Below, one piece after another: positions 48,037 through 56,268 of a DNA stretch of 64,000 nt. This stretch comes from Microbacterium hominis (GTDB lineage: Bacteria; Actinomycetota; Actinomycetes; Actinomycetales; Microbacteriaceae), in contig NZ_CP054038.1 in the NCBI RefSeq assembly GCF_013282805.1, forward strand, positions 496,001 to 560,000. The letters are read 5' to 3'. A program made the translations under genes and the position numbers. Under the pieces are notes generated by a model. That model worked only from the letters and a program-made list of their open reading frames with translations. It was not told the DNA's origin and did not search any database. The first letter of the stretch is position 1; every line of letters starts with the position of its first letter.

Positions 48037-48978
48037 ATGACTGTCACACCTCCGACGGTCGCCGCCGAGAACGCTCGGCGTCAGACCCGTCGATTCCGCT
48101 CCATCAAGGGCCGCGAGACGTGGGCCGGGCTCGGCATGATCGCCCCGGCGGCGATCCTGCTCGTGCTGTTCCTCGTCATCCCCGTGCTCCTCGCGTTCAC
48201 TCTCTCGTTCACGAACGCGCGCCTGATCTCTCCGAACCCGCCCCGCTTCGTCGGACTCGACAACTTCGTGCGGGCCTTCACCGCCGATCCTGTCTTCCTG
48301 CAGTCGGCGTGGAACACGTTCGTGTTCGCCCTCGTCGTGGTGCCGGTGCAGGCCGGCCTCGGGCTGCTGCTCGCGGTGCTCGTGAACCGTCGCATGCGGG
48401 GAGTCACCGCGTTCCGCGTGATCTTCTTCATCCCCGTGGTGACCTCGATCGTCGTGGTGTCGATCCTGTGGAAGTTCATGTACCAGAAGGACGGGCTGAT
48501 CAACTCGTTCATCGACACGATCACCTTCGGGGCGTGGTCCGGCGTCGACTGGCTCAACAACCCCGACACCGCGCTCGGGGCGATCATCGTGCTCTCCATC
48601 TGGCAGGCCGTCGGCTTCCACATGATCATCTGGCTCTCGGGGCTGCAGACGATCCCCGAGGAGCTCTACGAGGCCGCCAAGATGGACGGCGCATCGCCCT
48701 GGCGCCAGTTCACCAACGTGACCTGGCCGGGGCTCCGGCCCACCATGGTCTTCGTCCTCGTGACGATCACCATCGCCGCTCTCGGCCTGTTCGTGCAGGT
48801 CGACGTGATGACGCAGGGCGGCCCGATCAACTCCACCTCCACGATCGTGTTCCACGCCGTGCGCAAGGGCTACCAGCAGCAGGAGATCGGCTATGCCGCA
48901 GCGATCTCGCTGATCTTCTTCGTGGCGGTGCTGATCATCGCACTCGTCCAGCGCCGGCTCACGCGAGAGAAGGACTGA
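48037..48978 (+). CDS. Sugar ABC transporter permease 1 (MalF type)
   Basis: 313 residues from ATG 48037; the longer frame from 47977 lacks a ribosome-binding site. Six transmembrane segments. Permease motif EAAKMDGASPWRQFTNVTWP contacts the ATPase. AVLVNRRMRGVTAFRVIFFIPVVTS is typical of family 1 sugar importers. It pairs with the next permease, 1 nt downstream. Confidence 0.92.
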   Translation: MTVTPPTVAAENARRQTRRFRSIKGRETWAGLGMIAPAAILLVLFLVIPVLLAFTLSFTNARLISPNPPRFVGLDNFVRAFTADPVFLQSAWNTFVFALVVVPVQAGLGLLLAVLVNRRMRGVTAFRVIFFIPVVTSIVVVSILWKFMYQKDGLINSFIDTITFGAWSGVDWLNNPDTALGAIIVLSIWQAVGFHMIIWLSGLQTIPEELYEAAKMDGASPWRQFTNVTWPGLRPTMVFVLVTITIAALGLFVQVDVMTQGGPINSTSTIVFHAVRKGYQQQEIGYAAAISLIFFVAVLIIALVQRRLTREKD

Positions 48979-48979
48979 C

Positions 48980-49933
48980 ATGACCGTGACACGCACTCTG
49001 ACGACGGCGGGCTCGTCGCCGGATGATCGTCGCCCCGAGCCGCTGCCGCGCAGCGAGGCGGCACGCAAGCGGCGCGGGACGGTGCTGCTCTACATCGCCC
49101 TGGCGCTGTTCGGCGTGATCTTCCTCTTCCCGCTGGTGTTCATGTTCGTCTCGAGCCTGAAGCCGGATGCGCAGATCCTCCAGGACATCGATTCGCCCGC
49201 GGCGTTCCTGCCGGTCGGGGACATCAGCCTCGACAACTACTTCGGCGTCTTCGACCGAGTTCCGGTGGCGCAGTTCCTCTTCAACTCGGTGCTGGTGACG
49301 GTGCTGACGGTCGGGCTCGGACTCGTCGTCAATTCCATGGCGGGCTTCGCGCTGTCCCGCCTCGAGTGGAAGGGGCGGTTCGTCGTGCTCGCGCTCGTGG
49401 TCGCCACCCTCATCGTGCCCTTCGAGACGATCGCGGTGCCGATGGTCTACTGGGTGGCGCAGCTTCCCACGCTCGTGATCGAGGGCGGCGTCCTCAAATA
49501 CGACTTCGGATGGCTGAACACCTACGAGGTGCAGATCGTGCCGTTCATCGCGAACGCCTTCTCGATCTTCCTGTTCACGCAGTACTTCTCCACGATTCCG
49601 AAGTCGCTCGACGAGGCGGCGCGCATCGACGGCGCGAGCTGGTTCACGATCTACCGGCGGATCATCGTGCCCCTGTCGGGCCCGGCGTTCGCGACGGTCG
49701 CGATCCTCACCTTCCTTCCCGCGTGGAACCAGTACCTGTGGCCGCTCATGGTCGTCCAGAAGGAGGAGCTGCGGCCGGTGATGGTCGGCATGCAGTACTT
49801 CTTCCAGCTCAACACCGCGTGGGGAGAGGTGATGGCGTACACCTCGCTCATCACGATCCCGGTGCTGATCGTCTTCCTCGTCTTCCAGCGGGCGTTCGTG
49901 AGCAGCATCGCGGCGAGCGGGGTCAAGGGATGA
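48980..49933 (+). CDS. Sugar ABC transporter permease 2 (MalG type)
   Basis: 317 residues. Six transmembrane segments; the coupling motif DEAARIDGASWFTIYRRIIVPL is intact, and NSVLVTVLTVGLGLVVNSMAGFALSRL is typical of MalG-type subunits. The stop overlaps the start of the kinase gene (ATGA). Confidence 0.92.
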   Translation: MTVTRTLTTAGSSPDDRRPEPLPRSEAARKRRGTVLLYIALALFGVIFLFPLVFMFVSSLKPDAQILQDIDSPAAFLPVGDISLDNYFGVFDRVPVAQFLFNSVLVTVLTVGLGLVVNSMAGFALSRLEWKGRFVVLALVVATLIVPFETIAVPMVYWVAQLPTLVIEGGVLKYDFGWLNTYEVQIVPFIANAFSIFLFTQYFSTIPKSLDEAARIDGASWFTIYRRIIVPLSGPAFATVAILTFLPAWNQYLWPLMVVQKEELRPVMVGMQYFFQLNTAWGEVMAYTSLITIPVLIVFLVFQRAFVSSIAASGVKG

Positions 49934-50898
49934 TCGATGAGGATGCCGCGGTGCCGCGCTTCGCGGTGGTGGGCGAGGCGCTCGTCGACATCGTCCACCG
50001 CGGCGGCGCACCCGATGTCGAGCTTCCGGGAGGGAGCTGCGCGAACGTCGCGCTCGCGCTCGGGCGGCTGGGCCGACACCCGATCCTGCTCACCGCGCTC
50101 GGTGCGGATGCGCGCGGCGAGCGCCTCCGCGGCTGGCTCGACGCGTCGGGGGTGACGGTGCACGCCGCGCCGCTGCCACGGACCTCGACCGCGACGGCTG
50201 TCCTCGGCGCGGACGGGTCGGCGACGTACGACTTCGACGTCGACTGGACGCTCGAGTCGGCGCCGCTGCGCGATTCGCTGTCGGCGGATGTCGTGCACGT
50301 GGGCTCGCTGTCGGCGCTCCTTGCGCCGGGCTCCGAGCACGTCGCCCGGCTCGCGAGCCGGTGCCGCGACGAGTCGCTCGTGAGCTACGACCTCAACATC
50401 CGTCCGGCGCTCCTGCCCGATCGTGCGGCCGCGACGGCACGCGTGGACGCGATGATCGCGTCGGCGGATGTCGTCAAGGCCAGTGACGAGGACGCCGCCT
50501 GGCTGGATCCGGATGCCGACCCGCTCGACATCGCGCGCGGCTGGCTGGAGCGCGGCGCAGCCCTGGCCGTGGTCACCCTCGGCGCCCAGGGCGTCATCGC
50601 CGTCTCCGACCGCGACGTGCTCGAGGTCCCCGCCGCGCAGACGGCCGTCGCCGACACGATCGGCGCCGGCGACACGTTCATGGCTGCGCTGCTGGACGGG
50701 CTGGCCGCGCTCGGATTCTTCGGAGCCGCTGCGCGGGAACCGCTGCGCGGCATCCCCGCCGGCGACCTCGAGGCGCTGCTGCGTCACGCCGCGGCGGCGG
50801 CCGCGGTGACGGTCTCCCGACCCGGAGCCGACCCGCCGTGGCGCGCCGAGCTCCCCGACTCACCACTCACCTCTCTCGTGCGCGATGCGCGCATCTGA
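49930..50898 (+). CDS. PfkB family carbohydrate kinase, probable fructokinase
   Basis: 322 residues from ATG 49930. PfkB signatures: VVGEALVDIVHRGG and PGGSCANVALALGRLG near the N-terminus, and VADTIGAGDTFMAALLDGL with the catalytic aspartate and anion hole. Family members phosphorylate fructose, ribose or 2-keto-3-deoxygluconate. In this island fructose to fructose-6-phosphate is the obvious role. It overlaps the next gene by 14 nt in another frame, implying coupled translation. Confidence 0.88.
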   Translation: MIDEDAAVPRFAVVGEALVDIVHRGGAPDVELPGGSCANVALALGRLGRHPILLTALGADARGERLRGWLDASGVTVHAAPLPRTSTATAVLGADGSATYDFDVDWTLESAPLRDSLSADVVHVGSLSALLAPGSEHVARLASRCRDESLVSYDLNIRPALLPDRAAATARVDAMIASADVVKASDEDAAWLDPDADPLDIARGWLERGAALAVVTLGAQGVIAVSDRDVLEVPAAQTAVADTIGAGDTFMAALLDGLAALGFFGAAAREPLRGIPAGDLEALLRHAAAAAAVTVSRPGADPPWRAELPDSPLTSLVRDARI

Positions 50899-51913
50899 CC
50901 TCGAAGGACTCCCCGTGTTCGATCTCCCCGGTTCCTGGGTCTGGGACTTCTGGTTCGCCGACGACGGCGAGCAGTACCACCTCTTCTTCCTCTACGCGTC
51001 GCGCGCGCTCCACGATCCGGATGCCCGCCACTACCGCGCCTCCATCGGCCACGCCGTCTCCGACGATCTCGTCGAGTGGACCCAGGTCGCCGACGCGCTG
51101 GTGCGCAGCGACGCCCCCGCGTTCGACGATCTCGCCACCTGGACCGGCTCGATCGTGCGTCACCCCGACGGCACGTGGTTCCTCTTCTACACCGGCTCCA
51201 CGCTCGCCCCCGACGGCAAGAACGTGCAGCGGGTGGGATACGCGACCTCCACCGACCTGCACACCTGGACCAAGTCGGAAGCCCCGGTGCTCGAAGCCGC
51301 GGCGCCCTGGTACGAGACCCTCGACAGCGGTGCATGGCACGACGAGGCGTTCCGCGACCCCTGGGTGTTCGCCGATCCCGATGGCGACGGCTGGCACATG
51401 CTCATCACGGCGCGCGCAGCGCGCGGGCCCGTCGACGGGCGTGGGGTCATCGGCCACGCCTGGTCGCCCGATCTGCGTCGCTGGGAGCTGCGGGAGCCGC
51501 TCAGCGCGCCGAGCGAGCGCGGATTCGGGCAGCTCGAGGTGGCGCAGGTGGAGATCGTGGACGGACGCCCGGTGCTGCTGTTCTCGTGCCTCGCCGAGCA
51601 CGCGACGCCCACCCGCCGGGCCGCGCGCGGCGGCACGTGGGCGGTTCCCGCCGACGGGCTGCTCGGCCCCTACGACATCGAGGGGGCGTACCCCCTCACC
51701 GACGAGAGCCTCTACGTCGGACGCCTGATCCGTCGTCGCTCCGACGGCCGGTGGATGCTGTGCGCGTTCCGCAACGTCGGACCCGACGGGCGCTTCTCTG
51801 GCGGCATCACCGACCCCATGCCGGTGCGGTGGGCGGGGGACCGGCTGACCGTCTCGCTTCCCGACGCCGCCGGTGTCGGCGCCGACCGCTCGATCGGAGT
51901 CGCCGCCGGCTGA
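50885..51913 (+). CDS. Cytoplasmic clan GH-J beta-fructosidase-like protein, propeller only
   Basis: 342 residues from ATG 50885, inside the end of the kinase gene. It has no signal peptide. The five-bladed propeller of GH32/GH68 is recognisable: WVWDFWFADDGEQYHLFF (putative nucleophile Asp), TWTGSIV, FRDPWVFADPDGDG (transition-state Asp) and QLEVAQVEIVDG (candidate acid/base Glu, in place of the usual EC motif). It lacks the C-terminal beta-sandwich of normal GH32 enzymes. It probably splits imported fructosides inside the cell, supplying fructose to the kinase. Exact family assignment is uncertain. Confidence 0.78.
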   Translation: MRASDLEGLPVFDLPGSWVWDFWFADDGEQYHLFFLYASRALHDPDARHYRASIGHAVSDDLVEWTQVADALVRSDAPAFDDLATWTGSIVRHPDGTWFLFYTGSTLAPDGKNVQRVGYATSTDLHTWTKSEAPVLEAAAPWYETLDSGAWHDEAFRDPWVFADPDGDGWHMLITARAARGPVDGRGVIGHAWSPDLRRWELREPLSAPSERGFGQLEVAQVEIVDGRPVLLFSCLAEHATPTRRAARGGTWAVPADGLLGPYDIEGAYPLTDESLYVGRLIRRRSDGRWMLCAFRNVGPDGRFSGGITDPMPVRWAGDRLTVSLPDAAGVGADRSIGVAAG

Positions 51914-51939
51914 CCCGGCCCACCCCAGGAAGGACGACG

Positions 51940-53967
51940 ATGTCCCCTCTCCCTCTCCACCCCGCCCGCCGTCGTGGCGCGGCGCTGCTGATCACCGCAC
52001 TCCTCGGCGTCGGCGCCGCGGGAGGCTCGGCCGCTGCGGCCGGTGCTCCCGCGCGCGCGGACGAGCCGTCGGACCAGTACCGGGCGCAGTACCACTTCAC
52101 GGTGCCCGACCACTGGAAGAACGACCCGCAGCGGCCCGTCTACGTCGACGGGGAGTTCCGCTACTACTACCTGTACAACGCGGATTACAACGCCGACCCG
52201 AGCGCGAACTTCGGCACCGAGTGGCGGCTCGCGACGACGCGCGATGGCGTGGTCTTCGCCGACCAGGGGGTCGCGGCTCCGAAGAAGACCACTGCGAACT
52301 ACGACCTGTGGTCGGGCTCGGCGGTCGTCGATCACGACGGCACCGCCGGGTTCGGCGCCGGTGCGGTGGTGATGCTCGTGACCCAGATGGATCACCCCAC
52401 CCCGGCGCAGCAGGAGGACGCCTCCGGGCCGCAGGCGCAGTTCCTCTGGTACTCCATCGACGGCGGGCGCACCTTCCGCCCGCACGGCGAAGACCCGGTG
52501 ATCCCCAACGGCGGGCGCGCGGATTTCCGCGATCCGAAGGTGGTGTGGGACGACGAGCGCGGACAGTGGGTGGCGCTCATCGCGGAGCGCGATCGTGTGA
52601 GCTTCTACACCTCGCCCGATCTGCGCACGTGGCAGCGGACGGGGGAGTGGGTCGACGACGGCATCGGCACGATCGAATGCCCCGACCTCTTCCGCATGCG
52701 CGCCGACGACGGGACGCTCACGTGGGTCATGGGCGTGAGCGCGAACGGGTATGCCACCGGCGAGCCGGCGACCTTCGCCTACTGGACGGGCGACTTCGAC
52801 GGCGCGGTGTTCACCCCTCACGACGCGGCGCCCCAATGGCTCGACCACGGTTTCGACTGGTACGGCGCGGTGACGTGGGAGGACCCGGTCCAACCGCTCG
52901 ATCAGCGGTACGCGATCGCGTGGATGAACAACTGGGACTACGCCCACCGCACGCCGACGTTCGCGTCGGACGGCTTCAACGGCACCGACTCGATCACCCG
53001 GTCGGTGCGGCTCGTGCGCAACGGCGACCGCCACAGCCTCGTCTCCCGGCCTGTCGACGCGCTGCAGGACATCGCGACACGCACCGTCGAGCTCGGCGAC
53101 CTCGACGTCGACGGATTCCTCCCACTCGCGTACGAAGGGACGGCCTACCAGGTCGATGTCGACGTCGCCTGGGATGCCGCCACGAACGTCGGGCTCCAGC
53201 TGCGACGGTCCGCCGACGGTACGCGTCACGCCGACGTCGGCGTGACGGAGTCGTACTCGTATCTGAACCGCGGGCAGACCGGCCACCCCGCGGACACGTG
53301 GAAGCGCGAGAGCCGCGCGGCCTTCGACGCGTCGGGCGGAACGGTGCACCTGCGCATCCTCGTCGACCGCTCCACGATCGAGGTCTTCGTCGACGACGGA
53401 CTCGTGGTGCACTCGAGCCAGGTGTTCGCGCCGCCGGGCGACGACGGTCTGGCGCTGTACACGGTCGACGGACCGGCCCGCTTCGAGGATCTGACGATCA
53501 CCGAGTTCGCGAGCGTGGCGCAGCGGCCCGCGCGTCCGATCGCCGGGTTCGAGGGCGACTGGTGGGGCGAGGGCTGGACGGCCACCGGCGACTTCACGTC
53601 GGCGGCGCCGACGCCCTCCGATCTGCCCGGGCAGGTGGGCGATCAGGTCGCCGACACGTTCGCGGGCGGCGGGGATGCCGCGACGGGGACGATCACCTCG
53701 CCGCCGTTCGTGATCGACCGCGACGCGCTCCACTTCCTCCTCGGCGGCGGCCGGCACCCGCTCGGGGTGGAGCCGGCGACGTCGGTGCAGCTCCTCATCG
53801 ACGGTGTACCCGTGCGGACCGCGACGGGCGATGACTCAGGGCGCCTGCGGCACGTGGAGTGGGACGTGCGCGACCTCGCGGGCCGGAGCGCGCAGTTCCA
53901 GATTCTCGACGATGCGACGGGCGATTGGGGGCACCTGATGGTCGACCACGTCGTCCTCTCCGACTGA
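51940..53967 (+). CDS. Large exported GH32 enzyme with extra C-terminal domain
   Basis: 675 residues from ATG 51940 (CAGGAAGGA upstream). The signal peptide reaches about residue 40 (AAGAPARA). Catalytic residues: D62 in HWKNDPQ, D198 in FRDPK and E246 in IECPDLF. After the propeller and beta-sandwich (to about 525), a further domain of about 145 residues starts with PIAGFEGDWWGEGWTATGDF and resembles GH32-associated C-terminal modules that may bind fructan. Levanase or exo-inulinase activity is expected. It ends the sugar operon and shares the NDPQ pattern with the GH32 enzyme at 41964. Confidence 0.9.
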   Translation: MSPLPLHPARRRGAALLITALLGVGAAGGSAAAAGAPARADEPSDQYRAQYHFTVPDHWKNDPQRPVYVDGEFRYYYLYNADYNADPSANFGTEWRLATTRDGVVFADQGVAAPKKTTANYDLWSGSAVVDHDGTAGFGAGAVVMLVTQMDHPTPAQQEDASGPQAQFLWYSIDGGRTFRPHGEDPVIPNGGRADFRDPKVVWDDERGQWVALIAERDRVSFYTSPDLRTWQRTGEWVDDGIGTIECPDLFRMRADDGTLTWVMGVSANGYATGEPATFAYWTGDFDGAVFTPHDAAPQWLDHGFDWYGAVTWEDPVQPLDQRYAIAWMNNWDYAHRTPTFASDGFNGTDSITRSVRLVRNGDRHSLVSRPVDALQDIATRTVELGDLDVDGFLPLAYEGTAYQVDVDVAWDAATNVGLQLRRSADGTRHADVGVTESYSYLNRGQTGHPADTWKRESRAAFDASGGTVHLRILVDRSTIEVFVDDGLVVHSSQVFAPPGDDGLALYTVDGPARFEDLTITEFASVAQRPARPIAGFEGDWWGEGWTATGDFTSAAPTPSDLPGQVGDQVADTFAGGGDAATGTITSPPFVIDRDALHFLLGGGRHPLGVEPATSVQLLIDGVPVRTATGDDSGRLRHVEWDVRDLAGRSAQFQILDDATGDWGHLMVDHVVLSD

Positions 53968-54032
53968 CGTGACTCTGTCAACCCCCCGCCGTCCGACGGG
54001 TGCGCGGGCGCGGGCTGTGGCACCATGACGCC

Positions 54033-54728
54033 ATGGCCCAGCCCCACGTCGAAGATGACAGCGCCGACAGCCCCGGCCCGGTGACCGCACGCCCCGACCC
54101 CGACGCGAGGCGGCTGCCCGCGCTCATCGCGGGAGTCGCCGCCGCCGTCCTGTTCGTGGCGCTGAGGTTCGTCGTCGCCCTCGACGGCGGCGCGCCGTTG
54201 CCGATCGACGCCTGGTGGGCGTCGACGATGCAGGACCTGCAATCGCCGGTCTGGCTCTTCGTGGCGTGGGTGCCGGCGATCGTCGGGGGCACCATCGGGA
54301 TGATCGTGATCGGCGTGGTGATCATCGCGGTCTTCCTCATCCGGAAGCGACGATGGGATGCCGCCAATGTCGCCGCTGCCATGGTCGTGGTCGTCGCCAT
54401 CGGCGCTCCGCTGGCGTCGGTGATCGGTCGGCAGCGGCCGGACTGGTCGCTGGCCGAGAGCGTGCCGACGTCGTTCCCGTCGGGCCATACGGCGGTGGCG
54501 ACGACGGTCACTCTCACGCTCGCCCTCCTGCTGCGGCGCTGGTACGTGTGGGCTGGAGCGGTCACCTGGATCGTGCTCATGATGTGGAGTCGCACGTACC
54601 TCGGGGCGCACTGGTTGAGCGATGTGTTCGCGGGGATGCTGGAGGGCATCGCCGTCTCGATGCTCGTGTGGGTGGCGATCGAGGCGCTGCGCGACCGCCG
54701 CGCGCTGCGACGAGAGGCACAACTCTGA
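54033..54728 (+). CDS. PAP2 family phosphatase
   Basis: 231 residues with about six transmembrane segments. The three phosphatase motifs are visible: GRQRPDW (first, slightly divergent), SFPSGHTA (second) and SRTYLGAHWLSDVFAG (third, with the catalytic His). It dephosphorylates a membrane lipid phosphate or pyrophosphate at the outer face. Start ATG 54033; a nearby ATG at 54025 is out of frame. Confidence 0.9.
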   Translation: MAQPHVEDDSADSPGPVTARPDPDARRLPALIAGVAAAVLFVALRFVVALDGGAPLPIDAWWASTMQDLQSPVWLFVAWVPAIVGGTIGMIVIGVVIIAVFLIRKRRWDAANVAAAMVVVVAIGAPLASVIGRQRPDWSLAESVPTSFPSGHTAVATTVTLTLALLLRRWYVWAGAVTWIVLMMWSRTYLGAHWLSDVFAGMLEGIAVSMLVWVAIEALRDRRALRREAQL

Positions 54729-54780
54729 GGTTTGCGCAAGACCCCCTCCCGCGGAGGCGACGGGTCGATAGTCTCGCGCC

Positions 54781-55584
54781 ATGAGCACAGCCAAATCCGC
54801 CGCCCGCACCGCCCAGGACTCGACCGCCTTCCGGGTGGTGGCCCGCGTCGGCTACGTCGTTCTCGGCATCCTCCACATCATCATCGGGGCGATCGCGGTC
54901 TCCATCGCCATCGGCGGAGGAGGCGGTGAGGCTGATCAGGGCGGTGCCATGGAGCAGATCCGGCAGACGCCGCTGGGTGTGGCGCTCCTGTGGGCCATCG
55001 TCCTGGGTCTGGTGGCACTCGCCATCTGGCAGATCGCCGAGGCCGTGCTCGAACGGGACTCCGATGCGAAGAAGAAGTGGGGCCATCGCATCAAGATGGT
55101 CGGCACCGCGATCGTGTACCTCGCGATCGCCTGGACGGCCCTCGTGTACGCGCTCGGCGGCAGCTCCGACTCCTCGGAGACCTCGCAGACCTTCACCGCG
55201 CAGCTGATGGCCACCCCCGGCGGAGTGTTCCTCGTCGCGCTGGTCGGGCTCGTCGTGCTCGGCATCGGCATCGCGTTCATCGTGCGCGGTCTCACCCGTG
55301 CGTTCGAGAAGTACCTCGCACTGCCGCCCGAGCCGGCGCGGAAGGGCATCGTCACCTTCGGCGTCGTCGGCTACGTCGCCAAGGGCATCGCGATCGGCGT
55401 CGCGGGCATCCTGTTCGTCGTGGCCGCGCTCACGCACAACCCGGAGCAGGCCGGCGGTCTGGATGCCGCGCTGCACACGCTCGCGGGCCTGCCGTTCGGG
55501 CCGGTCATCCTCTGGATCGTCGGCGCCGGCCTCGTGATCTACGGCATCTTCTGCTTCGCGCGCGCCCGCTACGCCAAGATGTGA
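54781..55584 (+). CDS. DUF1206 membrane protein
   Basis: 267 residues with six predicted transmembrane segments in three repeated pairs, the DUF1206 layout: ARVGYVVLGILHIIIGAIAV, KMVGTAIVYLAIAWTALVYAL and GVVGYVAKGIAIGVAGILFVV start the three repeats. Function unknown. A -10-like TAGTCT lies 6 nt before the ATG, so the transcript may be leaderless. Its last 16 nt overlap the convergent tetR gene. Confidence 0.9.
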   Translation: MSTAKSAARTAQDSTAFRVVARVGYVVLGILHIIIGAIAVSIAIGGGGGEADQGGAMEQIRQTPLGVALLWAIVLGLVALAIWQIAEAVLERDSDAKKKWGHRIKMVGTAIVYLAIAWTALVYALGGSSDSSETSQTFTAQLMATPGGVFLVALVGLVVLGIGIAFIVRGLTRAFEKYLALPPEPARKGIVTFGVVGYVAKGIAIGVAGILFVVAALTHNPEQAGGLDAALHTLAGLPFGPVILWIVGAGLVIYGIFCFARARYAKM

Positions 55585-56201
55585 CGCAGCGCGCCCGCGG
55601 GCAGGCCGAGGGTCCATTCGGCGACGTCGGAGGCGAAGAGGTCGAGGGCGACCTGGTCGGCTGCGGGATCGTTGACGTACGAGCCTGAGCCGTCGACCGC
55701 GATGAGGATGCGGATCGCCGCCGCCTCGGCATCCACCTCGGCGAACGCGCCCGCGGCGATGCCGTCCTCGATGATCGCGGCGAGCCGCTCGCGGTCGAGC
55801 GCATCCTGCTCGCGCAGCGCATCGCCGAGCGCGGGCGAGAAGCGCGAGAGGTGGCGCGCGTTCAGCCACATGCGGGCGAGGGCGAGCGACGCGCCGCTCT
55901 GGATGTGGCCGAGGAAGTGCGCGAGGCGCTGCACAGGCGCACCCTGGGAGGGGAAGAAGTCTTCGCGCTCGCGGGTCGCGGCCCGCACGAAGGCGGCGAT
56001 GACCAGGTCTTCGGCCGCGGGGAAGTAGTGCGTGATGAGTCCGGGGCGCACCCCGAGCCGCTCGGCGACCGCGCGGAGGGTGATGCGCTCCAGGCCCTCG
56101 TCGAGGGCGATGGATGCCGCAGCGTCGAGGATCTCCTCCCGACGCTCCTCGGGCTTCTTGCGAGATCGCTGCGGATCGACCCTTGACACCATGCCGGACA
56201 T
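55569..56201 (-). CDS. TetR family regulator of the NCS1 permease operon
   Basis: 210 residues from ATG 56201; ATG 56192 and GTG 56189 are alternatives. The helix-turn-helix (about 18-65) is LRAVAERLGVRPGLITHYFPAAEDLV, and the C-terminal domain carries SYVNDPAADQVALDLF. It is divergent from the permease/amidohydrolase operon. The short intergenic space is packed with TTGGT/ACCAA repeats that form its likely operators. Confidence 0.9.
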   Translation of the reverse strand: MSGMVSRVDPQRSRKKPEERREEILDAAASIALDEGLERITLRAVAERLGVRPGLITHYFPAAEDLVIAAFVRAATREREDFFPSQGAPVQRLAHFLGHIQSGASLALARMWLNARHLSRFSPALGDALREQDALDRERLAAIIEDGIAAGAFAEVDAEAAAIRILIAVDGSGSYVNDPAADQVALDLFASDVAEWTLGLPAGALRHILA

Positions 56202-56202
56202 G

Positions 56203-56244
56203 TTATTGGATGTGTGACCAATAAGGAATTGGTCACGCGACCAA
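56203..56244 (+). promoter_or_regulatory. Overlapping TetR-type operators
   Basis: GTGACCAAT-AAGGA-ATTGGTCAC (56214-56236) is a perfect inverted repeat with 9-bp arms. Flanking half-sites, TTATTGG (56203) and GACCAA (56239-56244), form two more palindromes that share arms with it. The block lies between divergent tetR and NCS1 permease starts and can control both. Confidence 0.8.
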
Positions 56245-56268
56245 CAAGCATCCCGATCCGGAGGACCC

